A program made the position numbers and the translations under genes. Shown here piece by piece: positions 1 to 9,584 of a DNA stretch of 50,436 nucleotides; position 1 is the stretch's first letter, and the number at the start of each line of letters is the position of its first letter. Below the pieces are notes generated by a model that was not told the origin of the DNA, did not search any database, and saw only the letters and a list, made by a program, of their open reading frames with translations. Source of the stretch: an uncultured bacterium (GTDB taxonomy: Bacteria; Verrucomicrobiota; Lentisphaeria; Oligosphaerales; Oligosphaeraceae); NCBI GenBank assembly GCA_900548225.1, contig URJM01000003.1, forward strand, positions 1 to 50,436, in the 5' to 3' direction.

Positions 1-487
1 CCCGATGTTTTCTACATGCTTAGCATGGGCTTTTGTCTTTTCCCGCCGCTTATGCGCCATGCAGACGACAGCGGGAGCAGCAGATCTGTTCTTTCTTGCT
101 GGTGGCATCCGATTGCCCGATGCTCCTGGCCAGCCTGATGTTTGCGCCTCGTCCCGTATCAGGCATCAGGGAAGAGACGTCACGGGCTATGCCGCGAGTG
201 CGTACTCAGTGTTCGCAGTTACTTTTTTGACCGATGATTTAGGAGGCCAACGATCATCCTCCGCATGCTTACATCGTTCCGCTTCTTCAGTCGAAACCAT
301 TTCGCCCCCAGATTTCAAAGAACAAATACCCGGCGGCCGTCATACGCTTATTCTTCTGAACCGCCATTTGACATAATATAATCAAGATTCCGCAATTTGG
401 GTCGGATGTAGCCGGATCAATGCAGTGGTTTTTGGGGGATTTGCGTCCCGTGCCTGCTCTGCGGCGAACACGGAGCTGATTACATTA
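1..487. other. Leading non-coding stretch, nothing recognised
   Basis: I see no convincing gene here. Open frames exist on the plus strand but their translations have no recognisable domain, no good ribosome site and unnatural composition. No tRNA, rRNA or terminator with a T tract was found. The stretch may hold the promoter of the secreted protein that starts at 568 or the remains of a decayed gene. Confidence 0.4.
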
Positions 488-540
488 GCCCGCAAGCCCA
501 CTGCAAAGTGTCCACGCAGTGTCCACGCACTTCTCCCTCC
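488..540 (-). repeat. Solo fragment of the intergenic arm repeat
   Basis: The stretch carries the pattern AAGCCCACTGCAAAGTG, then TCCACGCA twice, then CTTCTCCCTCC, which is the right-hand arm of the intergenic element family found intact eight times later in the window. No matching left arm is visible upstream, so this is a truncated or solo arm. It ends 27 bp before the start codon of the secreted protein at 568, matching the habit of full elements to sit against gene ends. Confidence 0.7.
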
Positions 541-567
541 GGCGGACGTCCCACTTACCTGACTTCC

Positions 568-1383
568 ATGACAAACCTGATACGACGTGCAGTGCGCCTG
601 GCGGCGTTGTCTGCATTATTTCTTCTTCCTCCTGCGTCTGCGTCGTCGCAGGACGCGTCGTCTTCTGCCGTCAATGGTGGAACAACATCAAACCAGCAGC
701 AAATGAACACTACAGAATCCCAGTCTTCCAGTGCGTTGTCCCCGTCTGAAATCATTCCTCTTGAGGGTCCCAAGTCCTTCAACTTTGGCGCGGGGTTGTG
801 GAATAGCCAGGAATGGCTTGAAGTTAAGAGCTCCCGGTGGGAGTACATTGGCCACTGGGTGCAGGCGGCGGACCACATCCAGAATGCCGTTCCCTCGGCG
901 TCGGATCCCGGAGAATACTGCAACGAACTTGCGCCCCAGACCTTTACGAGCATGATTTGGAAGAGGCCCCTGAAGCAGTCCTTTGTCGTGTCGTCGACGA
1001 TGGAATTCGACCATCTGATGGCTCCGTTGATTGTGTTGGCCGAGCCTGTGGGGCATGACAAGAACGGCTATCCCGAATATCGCCAGCACTGGGAGGTTGT
1101 CATCTACAACGAAGGGATCAACGTCTGGCACCATGAGTTCAATGGGAAGCAGACCTGGCACCTTGCGGCCTCCGTCAAGTCGCCGCTTCAGGCGAAGGAG
1201 AAGTACGACCTGGTCGTCGAAGTGCGCCATCGCAAGGGGCAGGGCGCGGAATTGAGAATCACCTGCGGCGGAATAAAGTTCTCCTATATCGACCACGATT
1301 TCCCTGAGACCATCTACGCTGGCATTACCGGGTGCGAGGGAATCAATAGATTCTACGACTTCAAGGTGTCGCCGCTGAAATAG
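568..1383 (+). CDS. Secreted protein with a probable lectin-like beta-sandwich
   Basis: This 271-residue protein starts with a clear Sec signal peptide: two arginines, then a hydrophobic stretch with an ASA-SSQ type cleavage site near residue 28. A low-complexity Ser/Thr/Gln linker follows. The rest (about residue 60 on) is rich in aromatic residues and alternating beta-type stretches such as WEVVIYNEGINVWHHEF, as in concanavalin-like domains that bind carbohydrate, so export and glycan contact are plausible but inferred. I chose the ATG at 568 because an upstream GTG at 508 lies inside a repeat arm and would bury the signal peptide. No strong ribosome site precedes it. I do not recognise the exact family. 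Confidence 0.65.
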   Translation: MTNLIRRAVRLAALSALFLLPPASASSQDASSSAVNGGTTSNQQQMNTTESQSSSALSPSEIIPLEGPKSFNFGAGLWNSQEWLEVKSSRWEYIGHWVQAADHIQNAVPSASDPGEYCNELAPQTFTSMIWKRPLKQSFVVSSTMEFDHLMAPLIVLAEPVGHDKNGYPEYRQHWEVVIYNEGINVWHHEFNGKQTWHLAASVKSPLQAKEKYDLVVEVRHRKGQGAELRITCGGIKFSYIDHDFPETIYAGITGCEGINRFYDFKVSPLK

Positions 1384-1465
1384 CCGGCCAGCCTGGGTCA
1401 AGACTACATAACATATTGGGAGTGAGTAGGTTATAAAACTTCCTCGCTCCCTTGCCTTCCTTCTC

Positions 1466-1762
1466 CTATCCTTCGGTAAAGGGCCGTCCCTCGCCGTCGG
1501 TCTTCACCGTGATGATATCGATGATAGCCCAGATCCATGTGATGGGCGACAGGAATCCGCAGGAGAGCAATGTAATCAGCAGCTGTGCGACTGCGCTGCC
1601 CATTCTTCCGGCGTAGAAATTATGGATGCCCAGGCTTCCGAGGAATATTGCGAGCAGGATGTAGATGAGCCGTGACTTTGGCGGCGGCATCGTTATGACC
1701 GTCGGCTGTGGTGCGCTGGCGTAAGGGCGTCCTTCTGTTGTGAATTCATCACCGATTGGCAT
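1466..1762 (-). CDS. TM2-domain membrane protein
   Basis: This small protein of 98 residues has a Pro-rich cytoplasmic head and then a TM2 domain: two membrane segments (around residues 32-50 and 55-85) joined by the family's hallmark GSLGIHNFYAGR turn. TM2 proteins are small inner-membrane proteins of unknown role, common in bacteria. Of two in-frame ATGs, the one at 1762 has an AGAGGAG ribosome site at normal distance, while the one at 1771 lies two bases from it, so I prefer 1762. The gene lies about 40 bp downstream of mutS on the same strand and is probably co-transcribed with it, although no functional link is known. Confidence 0.8.
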   Translation of the reverse strand: MPIGDEFTTEGRPYASAPQPTVITMPPPKSRLIYILLAIFLGSLGIHNFYAGRMGSAVAQLLITLLSCGFLSPITWIWAIIDIITVKTDGEGRPFTEG

Positions 1763-1802
1763 CTTGGTCATCTCCTCTGTTGTCTTTTGGTAGTTGAGTT
1801 CT

Positions 1803-4343
1803 TCAGAATCCCAGCAGCAGCTGGTTTTCGTCATTCGGTTTTCGTCTGCCTTTTCGTTTGGTTTCTGCGAGCCTGGGCTTTGTCCTGTCCAATTCGTCAA
1901 ACTCCGTTGCCTCCAGGTTTTCGAGCACCTGTGCGGCCCGGTCTATGATCTGCCGTGGGATTCCTGCCAGCCGTGCCACGTGGATGCCGTAGCTTTTATC
2001 CGCAATTCCCGGGGCGATCTTTCTCAAGAAGAGAATCTCCTCTCCTTGCTCCCTCACAAGCACATTGTAGTTTTTCACTCCAGGCTTTGTGAGCGCCAGG
2101 TCTGTGAGTTCGTGGTAGTGTGTGGCGAAGAGCGTGCGTGCCTTTGAAGTTGGCGTGTCGTGCAGGAACTCCGCGATTGCCCAGGCGAGGGAGAGTCCGT
2201 CGAAGGTGGAGGTCCCCCGTCCGATTTCATCGAGGATGATGAGACTCCTCGGAGTTGCGTGGTTGAGGATGTTGGCAGTCTCGACCATCTCCACCATGAA
2301 GGTGGACTGGCCGCGGGAGATGTCGTCCGCGGCTCCGACGCGGGTGAAGATTCTGTCGGCCATGCCAATCCGCGCCTTTCTGACGGGTATGAAAGAGCCC
2401 ATCTGCGCCATGATGACAAGCAGTGCGACCTGCCGGATGAAGGTGGACTTGCCCGCCATGTTCGGCCCCGTGATGAGTCCGATCTGGTTGGAGGAGGTAT
2501 CAAGGAGACAGTCGTTGGGGACGAATGCCGAGTCAGTCATGCGTGCGTCCAGGACGGGGTGGCGTCCGTCCCTTATGTCCAGGACCGTCTCCTCGACGAC
2601 CTCTGGGCGCACATAGTTGTACTGGATTGCGACCTGCGCCAGGCTTCCAAGGCAATCCACTGCCGCCACTGCGCGGGCGGTCTTCTGTATCTGCTGGAGG
2701 TGTGTGCAGACCCTCTGGCGCAACTCCTGGAAGAGCTCGTATTCGAGAGCCTGGCTCTTTTCGTCGGAGCCAAGCACCTTGTCCTCTATCTCCTTGAGCT
2801 CAGGCGTGATGAAACGTTCCCCGTTCACAATTGTCTGCTTGCGGATATACTCCTGGGGGACGATGTCGAGGAAACTCTTCGACACCTCGATGAAATATCC
2901 GAAGACCTTGTTGAAGCGGACCTTCAGCGACTTGATGCCTGTCCGCTGCTGTTCCTGGAGCTGGTATTGCGCAATCCAGTCCTTGCCCTCCGTGGAGGCG
3001 TGGCGCAGAGTGTCCAGCTCCTGGTTGAACCCCTCGCGGAAGATTCCGCCGTCGTGGATGGTGGCGGGCGGTTCGTCGACGATTGCGCGTCCGATCAGTT
3101 CCGTCAGTTCGGGGAGCTCCTCCAGTTCATCGGCCTCGTTGTGCAGCAGCTGTGCCGAGGCGTCCGAGAGGAGCGTCCTGAGTCCTGGGACCATTTCGAG
3201 TCCCCGTTTGAGAACGAGCAGGTCTCGGGCACTGGCGTTTGACCCTACGGCCAGCCGTGTAATCGTCCGTTCGATGTCGCGTATTGCCGCCAGCATTTCC
3301 CGGAGTTCCCCCAACAGCATTGGATGTGAGAAGAGGTCATCCACTGCGTCCTGTCTTTCCAGGATGTCGTGGAGGTTGTTAAGCGGGCGCAGCAGCCATT
3401 CGCGGAGCATGCGCGCCCCCATTGGGGTCACCGTCTCATCCATCACCGAGAGGAGGGTGTTGTTCTTTTCGCCGGTGAAGATTGGTTCAACGAGTTCGAG
3501 ATTCCTCTGTGAGATCCTATCGAGGACCAGGCAGTCTTCGGGCTGGTATGCGGAGATGCGTGTGATATTCGCCGCGTCCTTTCGGAGGTTTGTGCATGCG
3601 TAGTGGAGGATTGCCCCGGCGGCGCCGATGGCGGTCTCGTATCCCCGGCACCCGAATCCGTCCAGGGACGCCACCTGGAAATGCCGAAGCATATCCTTGC
3701 GGCAGACTTCGATGTCGAAGTGCCAGTCTTCGAGGCTTGTCCAGTTGAGATTTCGTGGCACCTCCTTCGGGAATCCCTCCAGCTGCCACCGTTCAAGGAC
3801 GCTGGCGGGGGCAAGCGTCTCCGCCGGTTTCAGCCTGGTCAGCTCCGCGTCCAGGGACTCGGGGGCAATCTCCGCCAGCCTGAATTCGCCGGTGGTCAGC
3901 TCAAGCGTGGCAAGCCCCCAGCGGCCCTTCGAGGGAAGAATGGCCGCAAGATAGTTGCTGCGCCGGTCGTCCAGCATCGAGTCCTCCATCAAGGTCCCCG
4001 GGGTAATCACCTCCGTAATGTCGCGCTTGACAAGCCCCTTCGCAAAGCGTGCGTCCTCAAGCTGGTCCGCCAGTGCGACCTTGTAGCCTGCCGCCAGGAG
4101 CTTTGGAATGTAAAGGCGCACCGCCTTGTAGGGCACGCCGCACAGGGGGGCGCCGGCGCGGCTCGTCAAAACCACGTTCATCAAGGAAGACGCAATCTTC
4201 GCGTCCTCGAAGAACATCTCATAGAAGTCACCCATCCGGAACATCAGAAGCGTGTCCTTGGTCAGGCTGCGCTTCGCGTCCATGTATTGACGCATGCCGG
4301 GAGTCAACTCGCCGGCGGTGGAATTGGTTTTGGGTGAAGACAT
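1803..4343 (-). CDS. mutS: DNA mismatch repair protein MutS
   Basis: This is a full-length MutS of 846 residues (E. coli 853). It binds mismatched base pairs and small loops and uses ATP to recruit MutL. The N-terminal mismatch-binding motif F-x-E is visible as GDFYEMF at residues 39-44. The Walker A motif GPNMAGKST starts at residue 626, followed by the conserved DEIGRGTSTFDG (Walker B) and the ATHYHEL segment. The lever/clamp region between them is complete and there is no frameshift. The gene follows the FAD oxidoreductase by about 87 bp on the same strand, and the TM2 gene lies just downstream. No mutL is in the window. Confidence 0.98.
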   Translation of the reverse strand: MSSPKTNSTAGELTPGMRQYMDAKRSLTKDTLLMFRMGDFYEMFFEDAKIASSLMNVVLTSRAGAPLCGVPYKAVRLYIPKLLAAGYKVALADQLEDARFAKGLVKRDITEVITPGTLMEDSMLDDRRSNYLAAILPSKGRWGLATLELTTGEFRLAEIAPESLDAELTRLKPAETLAPASVLERWQLEGFPKEVPRNLNWTSLEDWHFDIEVCRKDMLRHFQVASLDGFGCRGYETAIGAAGAILHYACTNLRKDAANITRISAYQPEDCLVLDRISQRNLELVEPIFTGEKNNTLLSVMDETVTPMGARMLREWLLRPLNNLHDILERQDAVDDLFSHPMLLGELREMLAAIRDIERTITRLAVGSNASARDLLVLKRGLEMVPGLRTLLSDASAQLLHNEADELEELPELTELIGRAIVDEPPATIHDGGIFREGFNQELDTLRHASTEGKDWIAQYQLQEQQRTGIKSLKVRFNKVFGYFIEVSKSFLDIVPQEYIRKQTIVNGERFITPELKEIEDKVLGSDEKSQALEYELFQELRQRVCTHLQQIQKTARAVAAVDCLGSLAQVAIQYNYVRPEVVEETVLDIRDGRHPVLDARMTDSAFVPNDCLLDTSSNQIGLITGPNMAGKSTFIRQVALLVIMAQMGSFIPVRKARIGMADRIFTRVGAADDISRGQSTFMVEMVETANILNHATPRSLIILDEIGRGTSTFDGLSLAWAIAEFLHDTPTSKARTLFATHYHELTDLALTKPGVKNYNVLVREQGEEILFLRKIAPGIADKSYGIHVARLAGIPRQIIDRAAQVLENLEATEFDELDRTKPRLAETKRKGRRKPNDENQLLLGF

Positions 4344-4430
4344 TTACAAAATATGGCAACTATTGACTTTCTTCTCGCAAAGCAACGCGCGGTTGGAATG
4401 TGGCGTGCATTGATTTGGGCTGGCGAGAGA

Positions 4431-5858
4431 TTATAATGCGCCTGTGGCGTTCTCGCGCATCTCTTCGGCGAGGAGAGTGTTTGCGGCGAGGATTCCCGAG
4501 AGCATTGACCCGACGATGCCGAGGAGTCCCTGGTCTGTTCCGGCCACAGAGAGCCCTGGCATTCCCGAATCGAAGTCTGGGAGTTTTACTGGCGCTCCGT
4601 AGATTGCGCCGTTTTCGTGTCCCGTCCATCTTTGGACGGTTTTAGGCGTGAAGCAGTCGACCAGCCGTGCGTCCTGGCGGATTTTGGGGGCGATTTTGTC
4701 CAGGAATCCCTTCATGGCGTCCGCGAGCATTGCCTTTGCCCTTTGGTATTTCTCCGTGCCTGTGTTGAACCAGTCCTTTGGGCTGGTTATTGTGGAGAGC
4801 CTCAGGAGCCGTGCCTCCGCCTCGCCGCATCCGGGATAGTTTCCCGGTGCGCAGACGAGCATCGACTCGACCATGAGTGGGTTTTCGGGTGGCTCGTATT
4901 TGAAATCGCCGCTGTCGCAGCAGAAGAGTATTGCGTCTTCGAGTCCGTATTCCGCCGGTTTTTTTGGCAATTCCAGGATTGCCTCGAAGAATCCCGCTTC
5001 GCCTGGGGGGATTTTCGCGAGTCGTGTTGGGACCGAGGCGTCGCAGAGCCGTCCGGTTTCGAATGCTCCAATCGTGGAGACGAGCCTCCTGGCGCGGAGG
5101 GTTTCGCCGCGGGTGGTTTCAACACCGTTGGCGCGTCCGTCTTCCCCGACCAGAATCCTGGAGACAGTGCAGCCGAGCCTGACAGTCGCGCCGGAGGCCT
5201 CCAGCCGCCTTGCCACCACCGAAAGGAACTCCTTCATGCCGCCGGCGGGGCGCGCGAAGCCCTCTATCACGACACTGCGGAACATCGTCGCAAATGCGGA
5301 GAACTCCATGTCTCCCAGCCTTGGATTTCCGTAATACATGACGGGCATCCGCAGCATGCTTCGCAGGAGTCCCGAGGAGATGTGGCGTTTCAGAACCGCC
5401 TCCGAGGACTGGCAGGGCAGCGGCACGGTGGAATAGCCGTACCGTCGAATCTCCTCCACAAGCCCGCGGAACCCTTCCGCGTCTGCGGGAAAGAGCCTTT
5501 CCACCTGGGCGGTGAACTCCGCAAAGTCATTTGTCAGGCGCAGTTCGCATCCCGGGAAGAGGATTCGCGACTGGCGCTGCGGCATAAGGCGCAGGTCGTC
5601 GCGCCGAATGCGGAGTTGCCTCAGCACGCGGTTAAGCGGGGCGGCCGCCTCCGTCGGGAGGACATAGTTCGTGACGGCGTGCAGCCCCGTGTCCAGCACG
5701 CGCCCCCCTCGCTCATACCAGGTATTCAGACCGCCGAGCCGGACAGGGTTGCTTTCGCATAGCAGGACCCGCAGCCCGAATGCGGCCAGGCGGGTGGCGG
5801 CGGCCATTCCCGAAAAACCCCCGCCCAGCACTATGACATCGTAGTCCCCGTCTGACAT
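4431..5858 (-). CDS. FAD-dependent oxidoreductase, phytoene desaturase-like
   Basis: This 475-residue protein opens with a Rossmann FAD-binding motif (VIVLGGGFSGMAAATRLA, residues 9-26) followed by the acidic end of the second beta strand, and closes with a C-terminal FAD segment (VAGTDQGLLGIVGSMLSG) typical of the CrtI/amine-oxidase superfamily. Members desaturate or saturate carotenoids, retinoids or other polyene lipids. There are no other carotenoid genes here, so the substrate is unknown. It starts three bases after the stop codon of the aminotransferase gene, so the two are almost surely translated from one message. mutS follows downstream. Confidence 0.8.
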   Translation of the reverse strand: MSDGDYDVIVLGGGFSGMAAATRLAAFGLRVLLCESNPVRLGGLNTWYERGGRVLDTGLHAVTNYVLPTEAAAPLNRVLRQLRIRRDDLRLMPQRQSRILFPGCELRLTNDFAEFTAQVERLFPADAEGFRGLVEEIRRYGYSTVPLPCQSSEAVLKRHISSGLLRSMLRMPVMYYGNPRLGDMEFSAFATMFRSVVIEGFARPAGGMKEFLSVVARRLEASGATVRLGCTVSRILVGEDGRANGVETTRGETLRARRLVSTIGAFETGRLCDASVPTRLAKIPPGEAGFFEAILELPKKPAEYGLEDAILFCCDSGDFKYEPPENPLMVESMLVCAPGNYPGCGEAEARLLRLSTITSPKDWFNTGTEKYQRAKAMLADAMKGFLDKIAPKIRQDARLVDCFTPKTVQRWTGHENGAIYGAPVKLPDFDSGMPGLSVAGTDQGLLGIVGSMLSGILAANTLLAEEMRENATGAL

Positions 5859-5861
5859 CTA

Positions 5862-7076
5862 CTATTTGGCGGCGGCGACAAAGCCCCCGCGTGAACGCTC
5901 GATGATATCCTTGCCGACGCATACCGCAATGCGGAAGTAGCCCGCGTAGCCAAAGCCGGATCCCGGCACGGCCAGAATCCTTTCGGCTGCAAGCTTCCTG
6001 ACAAAGGCCACGTCGTCCATCCCGTGGGGCGCCTTCGGGAAGAAGTAGAAGGTGCCGGCCGGCATCTGATACTCGATGCCGGCTTCGTCCAGGATTGACG
6101 CCATCACCCTGCGGCGTTCCCCGTAGACCGCCAGCTGCGCGCTCTGCGCGGCCAAGGTCTCGTCCATCCTTTCCACGGCGCCGATAATCAGCTTCTGGCC
6201 GATGCATGGCGCATTGACATATCCGATGGTGCGGTTGGTGAGGATGAGTCCGGCTGTCAGCTGCGCCGCCTCGTCGTCGCCCATTGCGGGGTTGACTGCC
6301 AGGTATCCCACCCGCTCGCCGGCCAGCCCGAGGTTCTTGGAGAAGGAGGAACAGACCACGGAATACTCGTAGCATGGCAGGATTGAGGGGACGACCTTGC
6401 CGTCGAAGGCCAGGAATCGGTATGGTTCGTCGGAAACCAGGATGATTGGTCGTGTGCGGGATTGGTTCTTCCTGCGCAGAATCTCCGCCAGCGCATCCAA
6501 TTCCCCGCGGGTGTATACGACGCCGGCCGGGTTGTTGGGGCTGTTGATGAGAAGGATGCGGGTGCGGTCGCTTATTGCCGCCTCGATTCCGTCCAGGTTG
6601 AGCTTGAATGTGCCTGGCGCACTGGGGACGGCCTTCAGAAGGCCGCCGAAGTTGCCGCAGTAGGAGCCATACTCGACAAAATACGGCGCGGGGCAGACCA
6701 CCTCGTCCCCGGGCTCCAATGTGGCCTTGAAGAGGCAGTTAAGCCCACCTGCCGCACCCACTGTGATGACGATGTTTCCGGCGGGAATCGGGACCCCCTG
6801 CTCGTGGCTGGCCCATTTGGCCAGTGCCTCGCGGGCCGCGGGATAGCCTGCATTCGGCATGTAGCCAAGGCCGGCGGGGACGTCGACGGCGTCCGCCATG
6901 GACCGCAGGGTTTCGATCACGGTTGCGGGGGGGCGCAGATCCGGGCTGCCGAGGCTGAAGTCGTAGACATTGTCGGCGCCGTACTGCTTCTTCATCTCGA
7001 TGCCCGCCTCGAACATTCTTCGAATCCAGCTGGAGGAGGCTTGGGTCTTTAGTATCTTGTCTGAAACAAGTTGCAT
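5862..7076 (-). CDS. PLP-dependent class I/II aminotransferase
   Basis: This 404-residue fold-type I aminotransferase transfers an amino group between an amino acid and a 2-oxo acid. The visible family hallmarks are the glycine-rich VGAAGGLN turn, the SPNNPAG motif, SDEPYR with the Asp that contacts the pyridine nitrogen, and SSFSKNLGLAGERVGY, whose lysine (about residue 247) would hold PLP as a Schiff base. It resembles the aspartate/aromatic aminotransferases; the substrate cannot be read from sequence. I start at the ATG at 7076, since the only upstream option in frame is a TTG at 7091. It lies 96 bp downstream of the sugar kinase gene and just upstream of the FAD oxidoreductase. Confidence 0.9.
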   Translation of the reverse strand: MQLVSDKILKTQASSSWIRRMFEAGIEMKKQYGADNVYDFSLGSPDLRPPATVIETLRSMADAVDVPAGLGYMPNAGYPAAREALAKWASHEQGVPIPAGNIVITVGAAGGLNCLFKATLEPGDEVVCPAPYFVEYGSYCGNFGGLLKAVPSAPGTFKLNLDGIEAAISDRTRILLINSPNNPAGVVYTRGELDALAEILRRKNQSRTRPIILVSDEPYRFLAFDGKVVPSILPCYEYSVVCSSFSKNLGLAGERVGYLAVNPAMGDDEAAQLTAGLILTNRTIGYVNAPCIGQKLIIGAVERMDETLAAQSAQLAVYGERRRVMASILDEAGIEYQMPAGTFYFFPKAPHGMDDVAFVRKLAAERILAVPGSGFGYAGYFRIAVCVGKDIIERSRGGFVAAAK

Positions 7077-7172
7077 CTTTCTGTGTGGCAATGGGATGTG
7101 AATCGTTCGCCTCGCGCCTGCGCGGATGGTTTCGCCGCGCCTGCGCGTGTTTTTTTGGGCGGTCTGGTTTTC

Positions 7173-8252
7173 CTAGCGCTTGACGCGTGCGTTTCCGCCC
7201 CAGATGCTCCAGACCTGCTCTTCGTCGGCGGGCTGGGCGTAGTCAGTGAGGTGCGTGGTTGCCAGTGCGCCCGTCGCCCATCCGAACTGGATCCACTTGG
7301 AGGGTTCCATTCCCTTGAGCATGGCATAGAGGAATCCGCCTACGAATCCGTCGCCGCCGCCAATGCGGTCGAGGACACCGATTTCACGTGGTTCGACGAC
7401 CTGCCACTCGCCGTCGATGTTCGTGATTGCGCCCCAGCGGTGGAGATTTGCGCTGACGACTTCGCGGAGGGTCGTCGCAAACGCGGTGGCGTTTGGATAG
7501 GCTCCCTTCACGCGCACGACCATCTCCTTGAAGGAGTCGATCTTCTGGCCGATGCCCTTTCCGCCGGCCTCGGGTCCCTGGATGCCCAGGCAGAGCTGGA
7601 AGTCCTCCTCGTTGCCGATGAGGACGTCGGAGAGGGACGCGATTTCGGAGAAGATGTCGTGGAGTTCCTGCTCGCGCCCCTTCCAGAAGGAGGCGCGGTA
7701 GTTCAGGTCGAAGGAAATCCTGCTGCCATGGGACTTGGCCGCGCGCGCAATGTCGAGGCAGAACTTGCTTGTCTCGGGGGAGAGGGCGCCGATAAGTCCC
7801 GAAAGATGGACGATTTTCACGCCCTCGTCTCCAAAGATCCGCCCCAGGTCGAAGTACTTCGTGTCAAGAAGCCTTCCGACTTCGCCGGCACGGTCGTTCT
7901 GGACGCGGGGACCGCGGCTGCCGTAGCCGCTGTCAGCCAGGTTGAACTGGTGGCGGTATCCCCAGGGGCCTCCCTGCTCAATCTCGGGCCCTTCGTAGTC
8001 CATGTGGCGGCCCGCCAGGTTGTCCTTGATCATCCTGGCGACGGGGCTGTCCTTGACGAAGGCCGTGAGGACTTTCACGGGCATGCCCAGGAATGCCGGG
8101 ATGCTCGCCACGTTGGTCTCGGCGGAGGTGACCTGCATCTTGAAGGTGTCGGAGCAGTGGAAGGGCTGCCCGTCCAACGGAGTCAGGCGGACTCCCATGC
8201 TGGTGGGGACGAGCATCGCGTATTTCGCGTCTTCACGGAATGAAATTGCCAT
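7173..8252 (-). CDS. PfkB-family sugar kinase, possibly KDG kinase
   Basis: This 359-residue kinase belongs to the ribokinase/PfkB family. Its C-terminal signature DRIGGGDGFVGG (residues 295-306) contains the catalytic aspartate near residue 301 and the anion-hole glycines. The N-terminal half carries the substrate-binding part with an early GVRLTPLDG segment as in 2-dehydro-3-deoxygluconate (KDG) kinases. Its location 50 bp downstream of a LarA-like sugar-acid epimerase suggests it phosphorylates KDG or a related sugar acid for aldolase cleavage; that is inference from context and weak similarity. The ATG at 8252 is the first in frame and there is no truncation. Confidence 0.85.
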   Translation of the reverse strand: MAISFREDAKYAMLVPTSMGVRLTPLDGQPFHCSDTFKMQVTSAETNVASIPAFLGMPVKVLTAFVKDSPVARMIKDNLAGRHMDYEGPEIEQGGPWGYRHQFNLADSGYGSRGPRVQNDRAGEVGRLLDTKYFDLGRIFGDEGVKIVHLSGLIGALSPETSKFCLDIARAAKSHGSRISFDLNYRASFWKGREQELHDIFSEIASLSDVLIGNEEDFQLCLGIQGPEAGGKGIGQKIDSFKEMVVRVKGAYPNATAFATTLREVVSANLHRWGAITNIDGEWQVVEPREIGVLDRIGGGDGFVGGFLYAMLKGMEPSKWIQFGWATGALATTHLTDYAQPADEEQVWSIWGGNARVKR

Positions 8253-8302
8253 GTGGTTGTTCTCCTGGTGTTGTTGACTGTCCTTGGCGCAAATGCGCGC
8301 GT

Positions 8303-9583
8303 CTATTCGAAGTTCTCCTTAAGTGCCCAAAGTCCGAGGGCGGGGTTGCTGACGTAGAAGACCTCCTCGCCGTCAACCAGGTTCATGCCGTCCTTGAGGC
8401 GTTCGGGATTGTATTTGGCGGTCATCGCCTCCAAATCGCCATACTTGAAGCCGACGCCCTCTATCTCCTCGCGGGAGACCTCCGGCCCCGGGCAGTATGT
8501 GATGTTGAAACGCCCCTCGGAGGAGCCGTGGATCAGGTGCGCCGCCCCGCCAAGGTTCTCCTGCATGTCCGCATTCTCCCGGACCGCCTTCAGGGTCGCG
8601 GGGGTGCCGTTGTAGCCATACTTGCGAATCAGGCGGTCCATCGCGGAATCCTCGCCGAACTCCTTGAGCCCGGGCGCGAGGATGATCAAATCCCCGTCGT
8701 CCGCAATCGCCATCCTGGTGCGGTAGATTGCCTTGTTTCCAAGCCAGGTGGTGTGGAATTCGTCAGGGTCCAGGAAGACCACCACCTTCTTGAGGGGCTT
8801 GTCCAGCAGGACCAGGTTGGTTGCCACGCAGAGCTTGCACGCCTCCAGGTACGCGTCGCCGCCCGTCCCCGAGTAGAATCCCCTCATGGCCATGCGGCCA
8901 GTCGCCTCGTCACGTGCCATGACTGTCAGCATATAGACAATCGGCAGGTCGGAGAGATAGGTGTCCACCCCGTAGTTGAAGAGCCGCCTGACCGGCGAGT
9001 CCGCACGCCCCATGATCTTCTCCATGTTGCTGACCGCGCCAAGGAAGTGGGACTTGTTGATCATGTCGGAACCGCCCACGCCTACCATGATGTTCTTGGT
9101 GTAGTTCGCCATGCCGACAACTTCGTGGGGGACTACCTGCCCGATGGAAAGAATCAGGTCGTAGCCCTGGAAAAGGATGTTGTTGGCCTGGACCTGCACG
9201 GTGTAGTCAAGACGCCCCCCCGAAAACTCCTGGATCTTCTCCGAGGGGACCTCACCCATGGTGCGGACGTCATTCCTCCAGTCGTGCACCAGGAAGGCGC
9301 CCTTCGGGATTTCCGTGCCGAACATCATCTCAAGCTGCGCGTCGTTCATGGGCTTGTGAGTCCCCAACGCGGGCATGATGTCGATGTGACACTTGGTGCT
9401 GTACTCCTTCCAGAGCAGCTGGGTGATGAGTCCGGCCTGGGAGTTGAGGCGGGTGTGGTCCGGCGGCAGCAAGAGCATCCGCCGGGGAGTCTTCCCGGAT
9501 TTCTCTATGGTCTCACGGAGAAGGTCCAGAAGCTGGTCACTCTGGATGGAAAGGGTCTCGCCGCCTAGACTGGTGTAAAGCAT
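8303..9583 (-). CDS. LarA-like nickel-pincer hydroxyacid epimerase
   Basis: This 426-residue protein belongs to the LarA (lactate racemase, formerly DUF2088) superfamily, enzymes that racemise or epimerise 2-hydroxyacids using a nickel-pincer nucleotide. The residues that hold the cofactor in LarA are present at matching spacing: His76 (in GTHKP), His153 (VPHEVVG), Lys163 (NYTKN) and His179 (NKSHF); the 10- and 16-residue gaps agree with LarA His174, Lys184 and His200. The DHTR motif at 42-45 matches the N-terminal nucleotide region. Next to a PfkB sugar kinase, a sugar-acid substrate such as D-mannonate is plausible. The cofactor-making genes larB, larC and larE are not in the window. An intergenic element begins two bases upstream of its start codon. 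Confidence 0.85.
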   Translation of the reverse strand: MLYTSLGGETLSIQSDQLLDLLRETIEKSGKTPRRMLLLPPDHTRLNSQAGLITQLLWKEYSTKCHIDIMPALGTHKPMNDAQLEMMFGTEIPKGAFLVHDWRNDVRTMGEVPSEKIQEFSGGRLDYTVQVQANNILFQGYDLILSIGQVVPHEVVGMANYTKNIMVGVGGSDMINKSHFLGAVSNMEKIMGRADSPVRRLFNYGVDTYLSDLPIVYMLTVMARDEATGRMAMRGFYSGTGGDAYLEACKLCVATNLVLLDKPLKKVVVFLDPDEFHTTWLGNKAIYRTRMAIADDGDLIILAPGLKEFGEDSAMDRLIRKYGYNGTPATLKAVRENADMQENLGGAAHLIHGSSEGRFNITYCPGPEVSREEIEGVGFKYGDLEAMTAKYNPERLKDGMNLVDGEEVFYVSNPALGLWALKENFE

Positions 9584-9584
9584 G

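Noticed and set aside
5..376. Open frame of 123 codons at the window start
   Set aside because: No recognisable domain, no ribosome site and unlikely composition.
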